A stretch of DNA of 13,489 bases from Acidobacteriota bacterium (GTDB lineage Bacteria; Acidobacteriota; Blastocatellia; Pyrinomonadales; Pyrinomonadaceae), in contig JADYZI010000052.1 of assembly GCA_020853255.1 (NCBI GenBank), positions 1-13,489 on the forward strand. Direction: 5' to 3'. The translations under genes were made by a program, and so were the position numbers. Position 1 is the first letter of the stretch. Every line of letters begins with the position of its first letter. The notes under the pieces are model-generated. The model was given only the letters and a program-made list of their open reading frames with translations, was not told the origin of the DNA and did no database searches. Positions 8,520 to 13,489 of this stretch are shown here, in pieces.

Positions 8520-8621
8520 TCAACCTCGAAAAGCAAAAACGGCCAAAAGCTGTTCGTGAAGCTTCGGCCGTTTCCGGTTTCGTTCTAATTTTTCAGCGTT
8601 CTCTTTTGCATCCAGGCCCAT
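8520..8621 (-). CDS. Possible 33-codon small ORF overlapping the pnp leader hairpin
   Basis: An ATG at 8621 opens a 33-residue frame (MGLDAKENAEKLERNRKR...) that runs through the hairpin at 8537-8573. It stops at TGA 8522-8520, overlapping the pnp ribosome-binding region and 6 bases before the pnp ATG. The peptide is rich in Lys, Arg and Glu. No good Shine-Dalgarno precedes it. If translated it could act as a leader peptide coupling ribosome movement to opening of the hairpin. Nothing beyond position and openness supports it, so it is offered only as a candidate. Confidence 0.15.
   Translation of the reverse strand: MGLDAKENAEKLERNRKRPKLHEQLLAVFAFRG
8535..8573 (-). terminator. Intrinsic terminator / attenuator hairpin between rpsO and pnp
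   Basis: Reading the - strand, the stem AAACGGCC with its inner AGCTT/AAGCT helix closes an 8-base loop (arms 8566-8573 with 8537-8544, and 8560-8564 with 8547-8551). The stem is followed at once by TTTTT, then GC and TTTT. This is the form of a Rho-independent terminator acting on the rpsO transcript. It ends only about 22 bases before the pnp ATG, so it would limit read-through into pnp or serve as a processed 5' structure. Confidence 0.7.
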
Positions 8622-8699
8622 AAGCTGTCACGTTCAGCAGCCGTTACAATTTCTTCGTGAGAAACGCTTTTCCAAAGACTCGAAGTAGTCGTGCGCGCC

Positions 8700-8750
8700 C
8701 GTGGGCCCGATACCCAGGGCCCTACATCATCTGACTATGGGCCGCGGGCA
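8700..8750. repeat. GC-rich imperfect inverted repeat downstream of rpsO
   Basis: A stretch just 3' of rpsO carries GCCCG(T)GG...CCC near 8698-8708 and GGGCC(G)CGGGC at 8739-8749. They can pair as an imperfect stem with one G-T pair and a one-base bulge. The loop contains further CCC/GGG runs. It may stabilise the rpsO 3' end or belong to a dispersed element; the 8574-8767 spacer otherwise shows no supported gene. Confidence 0.3.
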
Positions 8751-8767
8751 TTGAACCGGGGCTACTT

Positions 8768-9037
8768 TTATCTTCTCAATCCCAATCTCTTGATGATCTC
8801 GTGATACTGATCGATATTGCGCAGCTTCAAATAATCCAGCAGCTTGCGTCGGCGTGAAACCATTTTGAGCAGGCCGCGGCGTGAATGGTTGTCCTTCTTG
8901 TGGGTCTTGAAATGCTCGGTCAATTCATTGATCCTCTGGGTCAACAAAGCGACCTGCACCTGCGAAGAACCCGTGTCCGACGCGTGCGTCTTGTAATCTC
9001 CGACTATCTTCTCTTTTACTTCTTTAACTGTTGCCAT
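8768..9037 (-). CDS. rpsO: 30S ribosomal protein S15
   Basis: S15 binds the 16S rRNA central domain early in small-subunit assembly. The 89-residue product matches the usual length exactly. It shows the family signatures [20 protein letters not shown], the [20 protein letters not shown] segment that contacts rRNA, and [13 protein letters not shown] near the C-terminus. The ATG at 9037 gives the expected [12 protein letters not shown] start. The ribosome-binding site is weak, and the only purine-rich GGAGAG lies some 20 bases upstream. In several bacteria S15 represses its own translation by binding structured mRNA leaders, and a structured leader is present here at 9071-9109. Confidence 0.98.
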   Translation of the reverse strand: MATVKEVKEKIVGDYKTHASDTGSSQVQVALLTQRINELTEHFKTHKKDNHSRRGLLKMVSRRRKLLDYLKLRNIDQYHEIIKRLGLRR

Positions 9038-9070
9038 AATTATCTGACTCTAAAATGGTCTCTCCTTTGC

Positions 9071-9109
9071 TCACAGTAACTCCGCCCATACCGCTGGCGG
9101 TAACCGTGA
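9071..9109 (-). promoter_or_regulatory. Structured rpsO mRNA leader, candidate S15 autoregulatory site
   Basis: In the transcript, TCACGG (9109-9104) can pair with CTGTGA (9076-9071) and CCGCC (9100-9096) with GGCGG (9086-9082), forming a long hairpin. A second fold, TACCGC with GCGGTA (9102-9097 with 9094-9089), uses some of the same bases, so the two exclude each other. The hairpin sits just before a GGAGAG purine stretch and 33 bases before the rpsO ATG. S15 is known to bind its own leader in several phyla with unrelated structures. That this one binds S15 is inferred. Confidence 0.4.
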
Positions 9110-9157
9110 AAAATGTGTAAATCCCGATCTAAGCGAAAGGATGCTAAATCACACTGA

Positions 9158-9186
9158 ATACTACAATATTCGAGCGCCGATTTCAA
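9158..9186 (-). promoter_or_regulatory. Sigma-70-type promoter for rpsO-pnp
   Basis: On the - strand, TTGAAA (9186-9181) is followed after exactly 17 bases by TAGTAT (9163-9158). The matches to TTGACA and TATAAT are 5 of 6 and 4 of 6. Transcription would start near 9151 and give a leader of about 115 bases including the hairpin at 9071-9109. It lies directly upstream of rpsO and outside the neighbouring gene, whose stop is at 9203, as expected for the operon's own promoter. Confidence 0.6.
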
Positions 9187-9202
9187 CGACGGTGGGTCGG
9201 GA

Positions 9203-9532
9203 TCAACGAACTTCGATCAACCGATTTCCGTCGGCAAGCAACTGACAAATTGAAGGCCATCGCGGTTCCAGCCATGCCAACAATACGCGGTTGGTTGAAT
9301 TCCCAAGGCGAAGCCACACGATCGCCGGCCCTGACGCAGTGCGGGCTGTTCGGTCCGCGAAATCCTCGTCTTTCGTAACGATCACGGCACTGATGCGTAG
9401 TGCCTGGTTCCAGATAGTCGAATCCTCCGCACCAGCGAGACCGAGTTCATCGACGTGCCGCGCTAAGTGGCCAGCGTCCGTTAGCCAACGCGCCAATCCG
9501 GGCGGCAATTGAGCGTCAACCAGAAAATTCAC
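9203..9532 (-). CDS. DUF5615 PIN-like protein, putative toxin
   Basis: The 109-residue product begins MNFLVDAQLPPGLARWL and matches the DUF5615 family, small PIN-like (Mut7-C/VapC-related) proteins found beside DUF433 partners. Acidic residues expected at a PIN-type metal site are present: Asp6, Asp28, Glu36-Asp37 and the TKDEDF motif (Asp55, Asp57). RNase activity is therefore plausible but unproven. Translation probably starts at GTG 9532, whose G is also the last base of the partner's TAG stop (TAGTG). This indicates translational coupling and one transcript. It ends before the rpsO promoter. Confidence 0.8.
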   Translation of the reverse strand: MNFLVDAQLPPGLARWLTDAGHLARHVDELGLAGAEDSTIWNQALRISAVIVTKDEDFADRTARTASGPAIVWLRLGNSTNRVLLAWLEPRWPSICQLLADGNRLIEVR

Positions 9533-9762
9533 TACGGTACCATCACCACCGCGTGATCGATCTGGGCAGCCGCATATTCTAGCGACGCCTTGATGTCGTC
9601 ACTGTCAAGGTAAGGATAATCTTCCAGGATCTCCGCTTGGGTGGCACCACCGGCGAGCATGTCCAGGATGTCCTTGACACGAATTCGCAAACCGCGAATG
9701 CACGGCCGACCGCCGCACTGGCGAGGGTTTGAGGTTATTCGACTCAGCAATTCCGAACTCAT
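9532..9762 (-). CDS. DUF433 protein, putative antitoxin
   Basis: The 76-residue product (MSSELLSRITSNPRQCGGRP...) has the DUF433 signature: ITSNP, GGRPCIRGLRIRVKDILDMLAGG and the EILEDYPYLDSDDIKASLEYAA segment. This is a small winged-helix-like domain (VapB-antitoxin-like), so it may bind the operon's promoter as well as the toxin. It precedes the DUF5615 gene and overlaps it by one base, the usual antitoxin-first order. The ATG at 9762 has no Shine-Dalgarno, and a possible -10 lies only 8 bases upstream. Confidence 0.82.
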   Translation of the reverse strand: MSSELLSRITSNPRQCGGRPCIRGLRIRVKDILDMLAGGATQAEILEDYPYLDSDDIKASLEYAAAQIDHAVVMVP

Positions 9763-9770
9763 CGATATCG

Positions 9771-9779
9771 ATTCTAGCA
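9771..9779 (-). promoter_or_regulatory. Extended -10 element before the DUF433 gene
   Basis: On the - strand TGCTAGAAT (9779-9771) matches an extended -10 (TGn followed by a hexamer 5/6 like TATAAT). No good -35 lies 17 bases upstream. The hexamer ends 8 bases before the ATG at 9762, so a transcript starting here would have almost no leader, consistent with the missing ribosome-binding site. An ATCGATATCGAT palindrome overlaps the start and could hold an operator. Confidence 0.35.
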
Positions 9780-9806
9780 GAAACTATGAGAATATCGGTA
9801 GCTTCT

Positions 9807-9917
9807 TTATTTCAAACTAGCTGCCTTGCGAATAACCTCCAAGGTTTCAAACGCCGTTGGCAGCTTAGCAACGCAGTTCGGTTTGTGAAGACTAACACCG
9901 GATTTCTGAGCCAGCAC
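9807..9917 (-). other. Short open frame downstream of accC, possible gene remnant
   Basis: The 173-base spacer between accC and the DUF433 gene carries a GTG-initiated frame of 36 codons ending KLPTAFETLEVIRKAASLK. It is in the same frame as accC after two stop codons (TAA and TGA) and looks protein-like, but has no recognisable family or ribosome-binding site. It could be a decayed gene end or chance. The same bases also contain inverted repeats (AGCTGCC 9819-9825 with GGCAGCT 9859-9865, and AACCT with AGGTT inside). Confidence 0.15.
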
Positions 9918-9935
9918 TTCGATTGCCGCTCACGC

Positions 9936-11285
9936 TTACAGCTCAAACTCTTCCATGAACTTCGTCGAAAAATCACCCGCCTGAAATCGCTTGTCCGCCA
10001 TTATTTTCTTATGAAGCGGGATAGTGGTCTTTATTCCTTCAACGACCACGACGTCTAGAGCACGCTGCATTCGGTTGATCGCAAGTTCGCGGGTCCGTGC
10101 GTGGACTATCAGTTTCGCGATCATCGAATCGTAATACGGCGGCACGACGTATCCCGGATAAACCGCCGTATCGACACGCACTCCAGGTCCGCCCGGAATA
10201 TTAAATGCCGTGATCTTACCCGGGCTGGGCGTAAATTTGACGGGGTCCTCGGCATTGATCCTGCATTCGATCGAATGGCCGCGTATCTGTAGATCGTCCT
10301 GGCTATACTGAAGATCTTCGCCTGTCGCAATGCGTATCTGGTTCCGGACAATGTCCGCAAGCGTTACCATTTCGGTCACCGGATGCTCGACCTGGACGCG
10401 CGTGTTCATCTCCATGAAATAGAAACTGCCGTCTTCATCCAGGAGAAATTCGAACGTTCCGGCGTTTGAATAACCTATCTCTCTGCACGCGTTGACCGCG
10501 ATCGCACCCATTTTTTCGCGCTGTTCGGGCGTGATAACCGGTGACGGAGCTTCCTCCAAAAGCTTCTGATGCCGCCGCTGGATCGAGCATTCGCGTTCGC
10601 CCAGGTGAATACAGTTCCCATGCTCGTCCGCCAGTACCTGGATCTCGATGTGTCGTGGGCGTTCAATATAACGTTCGATATAGACCGCGCCGTTCTTGAA
10701 TGCGGCAAGCGCTTCGCTTTGCGCCAATTCGAGCTGACTTTCAAGCTCATCGGCGCTTCGCACAATGCGCATCCCGCGTCCGCCGCCGCCAGCTGATGCT
10801 TTTACGATGATCGGAAATCCTATCTCAAGAGCGAGCCTCTTCGCCTCTTCGGGTGATTCGATCGCGTCCGGGCTGCCGGGCAGCACAGGCACGCCGGCGG
10901 CCACCATTGTCCGCCGCGCCTCGACCTTGTCACCCATCATGGCGATCACTTCCGGCCGCGGGCCGATAAACTTGATGTTGCAGTCCTCGCAGATCTTTGC
11001 AAAGGTGGCGGATTCGGCCAAAAAGCCATATCCGGGATGGACCGCGTCAACATTCGTGATCTCGGCCGCGCTGATTATCGACGGAATATTCAAATAACTC
11101 TGCGCCGATGGCGCCGGGCCGATACAGATCGCTTCGTCCGCATATCTTACATGCAGGGCCTCGCGGTCCGCCTCCGAATGGACGGCCACTGTCTTGATGC
11201 CCATCTCCTTGCACGTCCAGATGACCCGGCACGCGATCTCGCCGCGGTTGGCAATAAGAATTTTCCGGATCTCTCGGTTGCTCAT
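9936..11285 (-). CDS. accC: Acetyl-CoA carboxylase, biotin carboxylase subunit
   Basis: AccC carboxylates the biotin on the carrier protein using ATP and bicarbonate, the first half-reaction of malonyl-CoA synthesis for fatty acids. The 449 residues equal the E. coli length. Motifs are [12 protein letters not shown] (9-20), [12 protein letters not shown] (80-91), the glycine-rich ATP lid [13 protein letters not shown] (163-175), [16 protein letters not shown] (232-247) and the catalytic [14 protein letters not shown] (292-305), ending with the biotin carboxylase C-terminal domain. The ATG at 11285 gives [15 protein letters not shown]. The open extension to 11315 is encoded by a repeat element and is rejected. 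No Shine-Dalgarno is evident, because the region upstream is the palindromic element, so coupling to accB is interrupted. It is the last gene of the rpoA-rplQ-accB-accC cluster. Confidence 0.97.
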   Translation of the reverse strand: MSNREIRKILIANRGEIACRVIWTCKEMGIKTVAVHSEADREALHVRYADEAICIGPAPSAQSYLNIPSIISAAEITNVDAVHPGYGFLAESATFAKICEDCNIKFIGPRPEVIAMMGDKVEARRTMVAAGVPVLPGSPDAIESPEEAKRLALEIGFPIIVKASAGGGGRGMRIVRSADELESQLELAQSEALAAFKNGAVYIERYIERPRHIEIQVLADEHGNCIHLGERECSIQRRHQKLLEEAPSPVITPEQREKMGAIAVNACREIGYSNAGTFEFLLDEDGSFYFMEMNTRVQVEHPVTEMVTLADIVRNQIRIATGEDLQYSQDDLQIRGHSIECRINAEDPVKFTPSPGKITAFNIPGGPGVRVDTAVYPGYVVPPYYDSMIAKLIVHARTRELAINRMQRALDVVVVEGIKTTIPLHKKIMADKRFQAGDFSTKFMEEFEL

Positions 11286-11294
11286 TTGAATCTT

Positions 11295-11406
11295 AACGCA
11301 GAGACGCTGAGGCACAGAGAGGTTTGCAGACCAGAGATCGATAGAGGCTGTCTATGAATCTCCGTTTTTATACCTTTATACCTCTGCGTCTCAGCGTCTC
11401 TGCGTT
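11295..11406. repeat. 112-base palindromic element between accB and accC
   Basis: The 17-base arms AACGCAGAGACGCTGAG (11295-11311) and CTCAGCGTCTCTGCGTT (11390-11406) are perfect inverted copies. With two mismatches the pairing extends to about 25 bases (11295-11319 with 11382-11406). The 62-base centre shows no gene. The element leaves only 9 bases before the accC ATG and 4 before the accB stop, so it fills the spacer. Its CTCTGCGTCTCAGCGTCTCTGCGTT arm resembles short dispersed palindromic repeats seen in many environmental bacteria. In the mRNA it would fold into a long hairpin between the two cistrons. Confidence 0.75.
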
Positions 11407-11410
11407 GAAA

Positions 11411-12004
11411 TCACTTCCTAATCCCAAAAAGCGGCTGGCCGTATTCGACAGGCTGGCCGTTTTCGACATAGATCTTTACGACCTCGCCGGTCACTTCTGC
11501 CTCGATCTCGTTCATAAGCTTCATCGCTTCAACAATGCAGACAATGGACGAAGGCGTGATCTGGCTGCCTTCCTTTACATACGGTTCCTTATCGGGGCCG
11601 GACGAACGGTAGAATGTGCCAACGATCGGCGATGTGATCTGGTGAAGTTCCTCTTCGGCGGATACCGCGGTTGCGGCCGGGTTGTCGGCAAGCCGGGCAG
11701 TTTGGGCCTGTGTAGGAGCGGCGGCCGGAACGGCCGGGGCCGTATAGGCAGCCTGCTGCGGCTGCGGAACATATTGTACGGCCGATGCGGGCGGCGTTTT
11801 GCTCAACCGCACACGAATATTCTCGTTCTCAAACTCAAAATCGGTAAAGCCATGCTCATTGACCATCTCGGCCAAATCGCGAAGCTCATCCATATTGAAC
11901 GATGGTTCCCCGTGCGTGCCTGAACGACCCGCCTTCCCCTCGTCTTTCTTACCGCCTTGCTTTTCCATTTCCTTTGCTTTTGCAGAAGCCGAACTGTCAC
12001 TCAT
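11411..12004 (-). CDS. accB: Acetyl-CoA carboxylase, biotin carboxyl carrier protein
   Basis: AccB carries biotin between the carboxylase and carboxyltransferase of acetyl-CoA carboxylase. In the 197-residue product the biotin site is EAMKLMNE with Lys162. It lies in a C-terminal biotinyl domain (about 121-197) that includes the SPIVGTFYRSSGPDKEPYV segment with the protruding-thumb-type insertion of BCCPs. Residues 35-68 (FNMDELRDLAEMVNEHGFTDFEFE) are the usual N-terminal AccC-binding part, and 70-115 is an Ala/Pro linker. The first 33 residues are Lys/Glu/Gly-rich and unusually long. The ATG at 12004 has a strong GGAGG about 11 bases upstream, and the gene starts 27 bases after rplQ, so the two are probably co-transcribed. 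Confidence 0.96.
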   Translation of the reverse strand: MSDSSASAKAKEMEKQGGKKDEGKAGRSGTHGEPSFNMDELRDLAEMVNEHGFTDFEFENENIRVRLSKTPPASAVQYVPQPQQAAYTAPAVPAAAPTQAQTARLADNPAATAVSAEEELHQITSPIVGTFYRSSGPDKEPYVKEGSQITPSSIVCIVEAMKLMNEIEAEVTGEVVKIYVENGQPVEYGQPLFGIRK

Positions 12005-12031
12005 CGTGGTGCCGCCTCCAAAAAAGAAATA

Positions 12032-12535
12032 CTATCCTTTCGCTGCAAGTTCGCGGGGGTTATCAACCAATTCGATCACGGCCAATTCCGCATTGTCACC
12101 GCTGCGGCGGCCGATCTTTATAATACGCGTGTACCCGCCGTTGCGGTCCTTGTAGCGAATGCCGAGTTCGCCGAACAACCGCTGCACCGCCTTGACGCCG
12201 GCCGTGCGCTCGATCGGGTCTTTCGCCTCGCCCTTCTTGCCGCGGAAACGGCTCGCCGCCTCCTTGAACGTGCTGTTGCCGGCGTGGAAAAAGCGTGATG
12301 CCTGGCGGCGCAGGTGAACTTCCTGTGCCTTGGCCCCGCCACCATTCAGGCTCTGGGCCTTACGCGCAAGTGTGATCGCCTTTTCGACAAACGGCCGCAA
12401 TTCCTTGGCCTTTTGCGTTGTGGTTACAATATGCTCTTTTTCCGCATTTATCAACGACGTGGCCAGGTTGCGAAGCAACGACATCCGATGCTCCGTAGTA
12501 CGTCCAAGTTTGCGATGTGCTTTTAAATGTCTCAT
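12032..12535 (-). CDS. rplQ: 50S ribosomal protein L17 with internal insertion
   Basis: L17 is a large-subunit protein near the exit tunnel. The start [17 protein letters not shown] and the segments [19 protein letters not shown] and [31 protein letters not shown] are diagnostic. The product has 167 residues, against about 120-127 in E. coli and Bacillus. The excess is mostly a basic insertion around residues 84-115 ([21 protein letters not shown]...) between the [10 protein letters not shown] helix and the [13 protein letters not shown] segment. The ATG at 12535 is chosen; the open extension to 12583 is not L17-like. It lies 74 bases after rpoA on the same strand, the standard alpha operon order. 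Confidence 0.96.
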   Translation of the reverse strand: MRHLKAHRKLGRTTEHRMSLLRNLATSLINAEKEHIVTTTQKAKELRPFVEKAITLARKAQSLNGGGAKAQEVHLRRQASRFFHAGNSTFKEAASRFRGKKGEAKDPIERTAGVKAVQRLFGELGIRYKDRNGGYTRIIKIGRRSGDNAELAVIELVDNPRELAAKG

Positions 12536-12545
12536 GTCAGTTGCG

Positions 12546-12589
12546 GGATGAGTGCGGAGCGATGAGGAATGAGACTTTCGCACTCATCC
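12546..12589. repeat. Inverted repeat between rpoA and rplQ (11-bp arms)
   Basis: GGATGAGTGCG (12546-12556) and CGCACTCATCC (12579-12589) are perfect inverted copies in the 74-base rpoA-rplQ spacer. It could form a hairpin ending 10 bases before the rplQ ATG and might tune rplQ expression or mRNA processing. No T-run follows, so a terminator is unlikely. Nearby repeats of GATGAG suggest slippage-prone or repeat-derived sequence. Confidence 0.5.
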
Positions 12590-12609
12590 TCACCCCTCAG
12601 CCCACATCC

Positions 12610-13489
12610 TTAATCTAAATCTCTCCCGCCCGATCCCGGGATTGGATTGCCCTGCTCATCGAAGTCCATGCCGAAATCGAGCCCCATGCCGTGAAGCAGG
12701 TCCTTGATCTCCGTCAGCGACTTCTTGCCGAAGTTCTTTGTGCCGAGCATATCCTTTTCACTCCGCCTGATCAGATCGCGAATGGATCGAATGTCGGCGT
12801 TCTTCAGACAGTTGTACGAACGGACCGAAAGTTCCAGTTCGTCGACCGGCTTATCGAGCAGGTCATTCCGCATTAGCGGCGGCCGGGCAATGTCTTCGTA
12901 TTTATATTCCTCTTCTTCCTCTTCAAAATTGATGAAGATCGCCATGTGATCTTTCACCAATTTTGCTGCGAGGCCGATCGAATCTTCCGGCGGAACAGAG
13001 CCATCGGTCCAAACTTCGATAGTTAATTTATCGAATTCGGTGTTCGATCCCTGACGCGTCTTATCGACGTTGTAATTTACCTTCTTGATCGGCGTATGCA
13101 CCGAGTCGATCGGAATGTAGCCGACCGAAAGATCTTCGTCGTTGTTAAACTCAGCGGAAACATAGCCGCGACCGCGCTTGAGCCTCATTTCAACATTGAA
13201 CGATCCAGAACCGCTGATGGTCGCGATGTGGATGTTCGGGTCGAGCACCTCAACATCTCCATCGCCTTCAATATCCGCACTCGTCACTTCGCCCGAACCT
13301 TTCCGGCTGATGGTCAGAGTCTTTGGCCCGCCTCCGTGAAGTTTGAAAGGAACCTGCTTCAAATTGAGGATGATATCGGTCGCGTCCTCGACAACCCCCT
13401 TGATAGATGAGAATTCGTGCTCCACGCCTTCGATCTTCACGGCCGTAACAGCGGCCCCTTCGATCGACGATAGAAGCGCCCGGCGGATC
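12610..13489 (-). CDS. rpoA: RNA polymerase alpha subunit (5' end off the window)
   Basis: Alpha dimerises to start RNA polymerase assembly and its C-terminal domain contacts upstream promoter DNA and activators. The reading is open to the right edge. The first visible residues, [20 protein letters not shown], correspond to about residue 45 of typical alpha, so roughly the first 45-50 residues are missing. A GTG at 13440 is internal, not the start. The N-terminal dimerisation/assembly domain is followed by an acidic linker with a run of six glutamates ([12 protein letters not shown]). The C-terminal domain ([21 protein letters not shown] and [20 protein letters not shown]) follows, then an unusual tail ending GSGGRDLD. 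It heads the visible rpoA-rplQ-accB-accC cluster. Confidence 0.97.
   Translation of the reverse strand, partial: IRRALLSSIEGAAVTAVKIEGVEHEFSSIKGVVEDATDIILNLKQVPFKLHGGGPKTLTISRKGSGEVTSADIEGDGDVEVLDPNIHIATISGSGSFNVEMRLKRGRGYVSAEFNNDEDLSVGYIPIDSVHTPIKKVNYNVDKTRQGSNTEFDKLTIEVWTDGSVPPEDSIGLAAKLVKDHMAIFINFEEEEEEYKYEDIARPPLMRNDLLDKPVDELELSVRSYNCLKNADIRSIRDLIRRSEKDMLGTKNFGKKSLTEIKDLLHGMGLDFGMDFDEQGNPIPGSGGRDLD

Noticed and set aside
8680..8767. tRNA-like GGTTCAA string and GC-rich stems near the rpsO 3' end
   Set aside because: The TTCAA string sits at the wrong place relative to any acceptor stem, and no anticodon or D-arm fold could be made.
9729..10058. 109-codon + strand frame spanning the DUF433 start, the accC downstream spacer and the accC end
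   Set aside because: It runs antisense across two real genes, lacks a ribosome-binding site and has no recognisable domain.
11286..11315. Upstream extension of accC by 10 codons
   Set aside because: These codons fall in the arm of the palindromic element, and [16 protein letters not shown] gives the standard 449-residue length.
11354..11923. 189-codon open frame on the + strand opposite accB
   Set aside because: It is antisense to accB, starts inside the palindromic element, and has a composition (Arg/Gly/Leu-rich) typical of shadow frames.
12536..12583. Upstream extension of rplQ by 16 codons
   Set aside because: L17 proteins begin [12 protein letters not shown]; the extension is encoded by the inverted repeat in the rpoA-rplQ spacer.
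1..13489. CRISPR array, transposase, integrase, phage or rRNA genes
   Set aside because: I looked for regularly spaced direct repeats and for proteins of these families on both strands and saw none.

Overview
The window reads as an ordinary bacterial chromosome segment of moderate GC, dense with housekeeping genes. The best guess for the organism is an acidobacterium, probably of the Blastocatellia/Pyrinomonadaceae type. This rests on the style of the TonB C-terminal protein at 5038-6231, the linkage of accB-accC to rpoA-rplQ, a single-chain glycyl-tRNA synthetase and an L17 with a large insertion. It is an inference from gene style, not a database result.

Left part (1-1886, + strand): the 3' end of a primary sigma factor gene (rpoD), a 240-base spacer holding three successive inverted repeats, and a complete clade-3-type monofunctional catalase (katA). 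Convergent to katA come cca (tRNA CCA-adding enzyme with an HD domain) and, upstream of it on the same strand, glyS. Both act in tRNA maturation or charging and may share a transcript. Diverging from glyS is a + strand gene for a membrane-anchored protein with two ExbD-like domains followed by a TonB C-terminal domain. It has no ExbB-like partner in the window and is the most unusual protein here.

Middle (6232-9190, - strand): the classical rpsO-pnp pair (ribosomal protein S15 and polynucleotide phosphorylase). There is a good sigma-70-type promoter and a structured leader before rpsO, and an intrinsic-terminator-like hairpin just upstream of the pnp start. This layout allows leader-based control of both genes. 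A compact DUF433/DUF5615 toxin-antitoxin-like pair lies upstream of rpsO on the same strand; its only promoter candidate would give a nearly leaderless mRNA.

Right part (9936-13489, - strand): rpoA (cut by the window edge) - rplQ - accB - accC, all in one direction. This puts the biotin carboxyl carrier protein and biotin carboxylase of acetyl-CoA carboxylase at the end of the alpha ribosomal operon. The accB-accC spacer is almost wholly filled by a 112-base palindromic element.

No rRNA, tRNA, CRISPR array, transposase or phage gene was seen. The most interesting signals are the double-ExbD/TonB protein, the palindromic element inside accB-accC, the two mutually exclusive folds in the rpsO leader, the terminator and possible small ORF before pnp, and the toxin-antitoxin-like pair. 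None of these amounts to a demonstrated new system.
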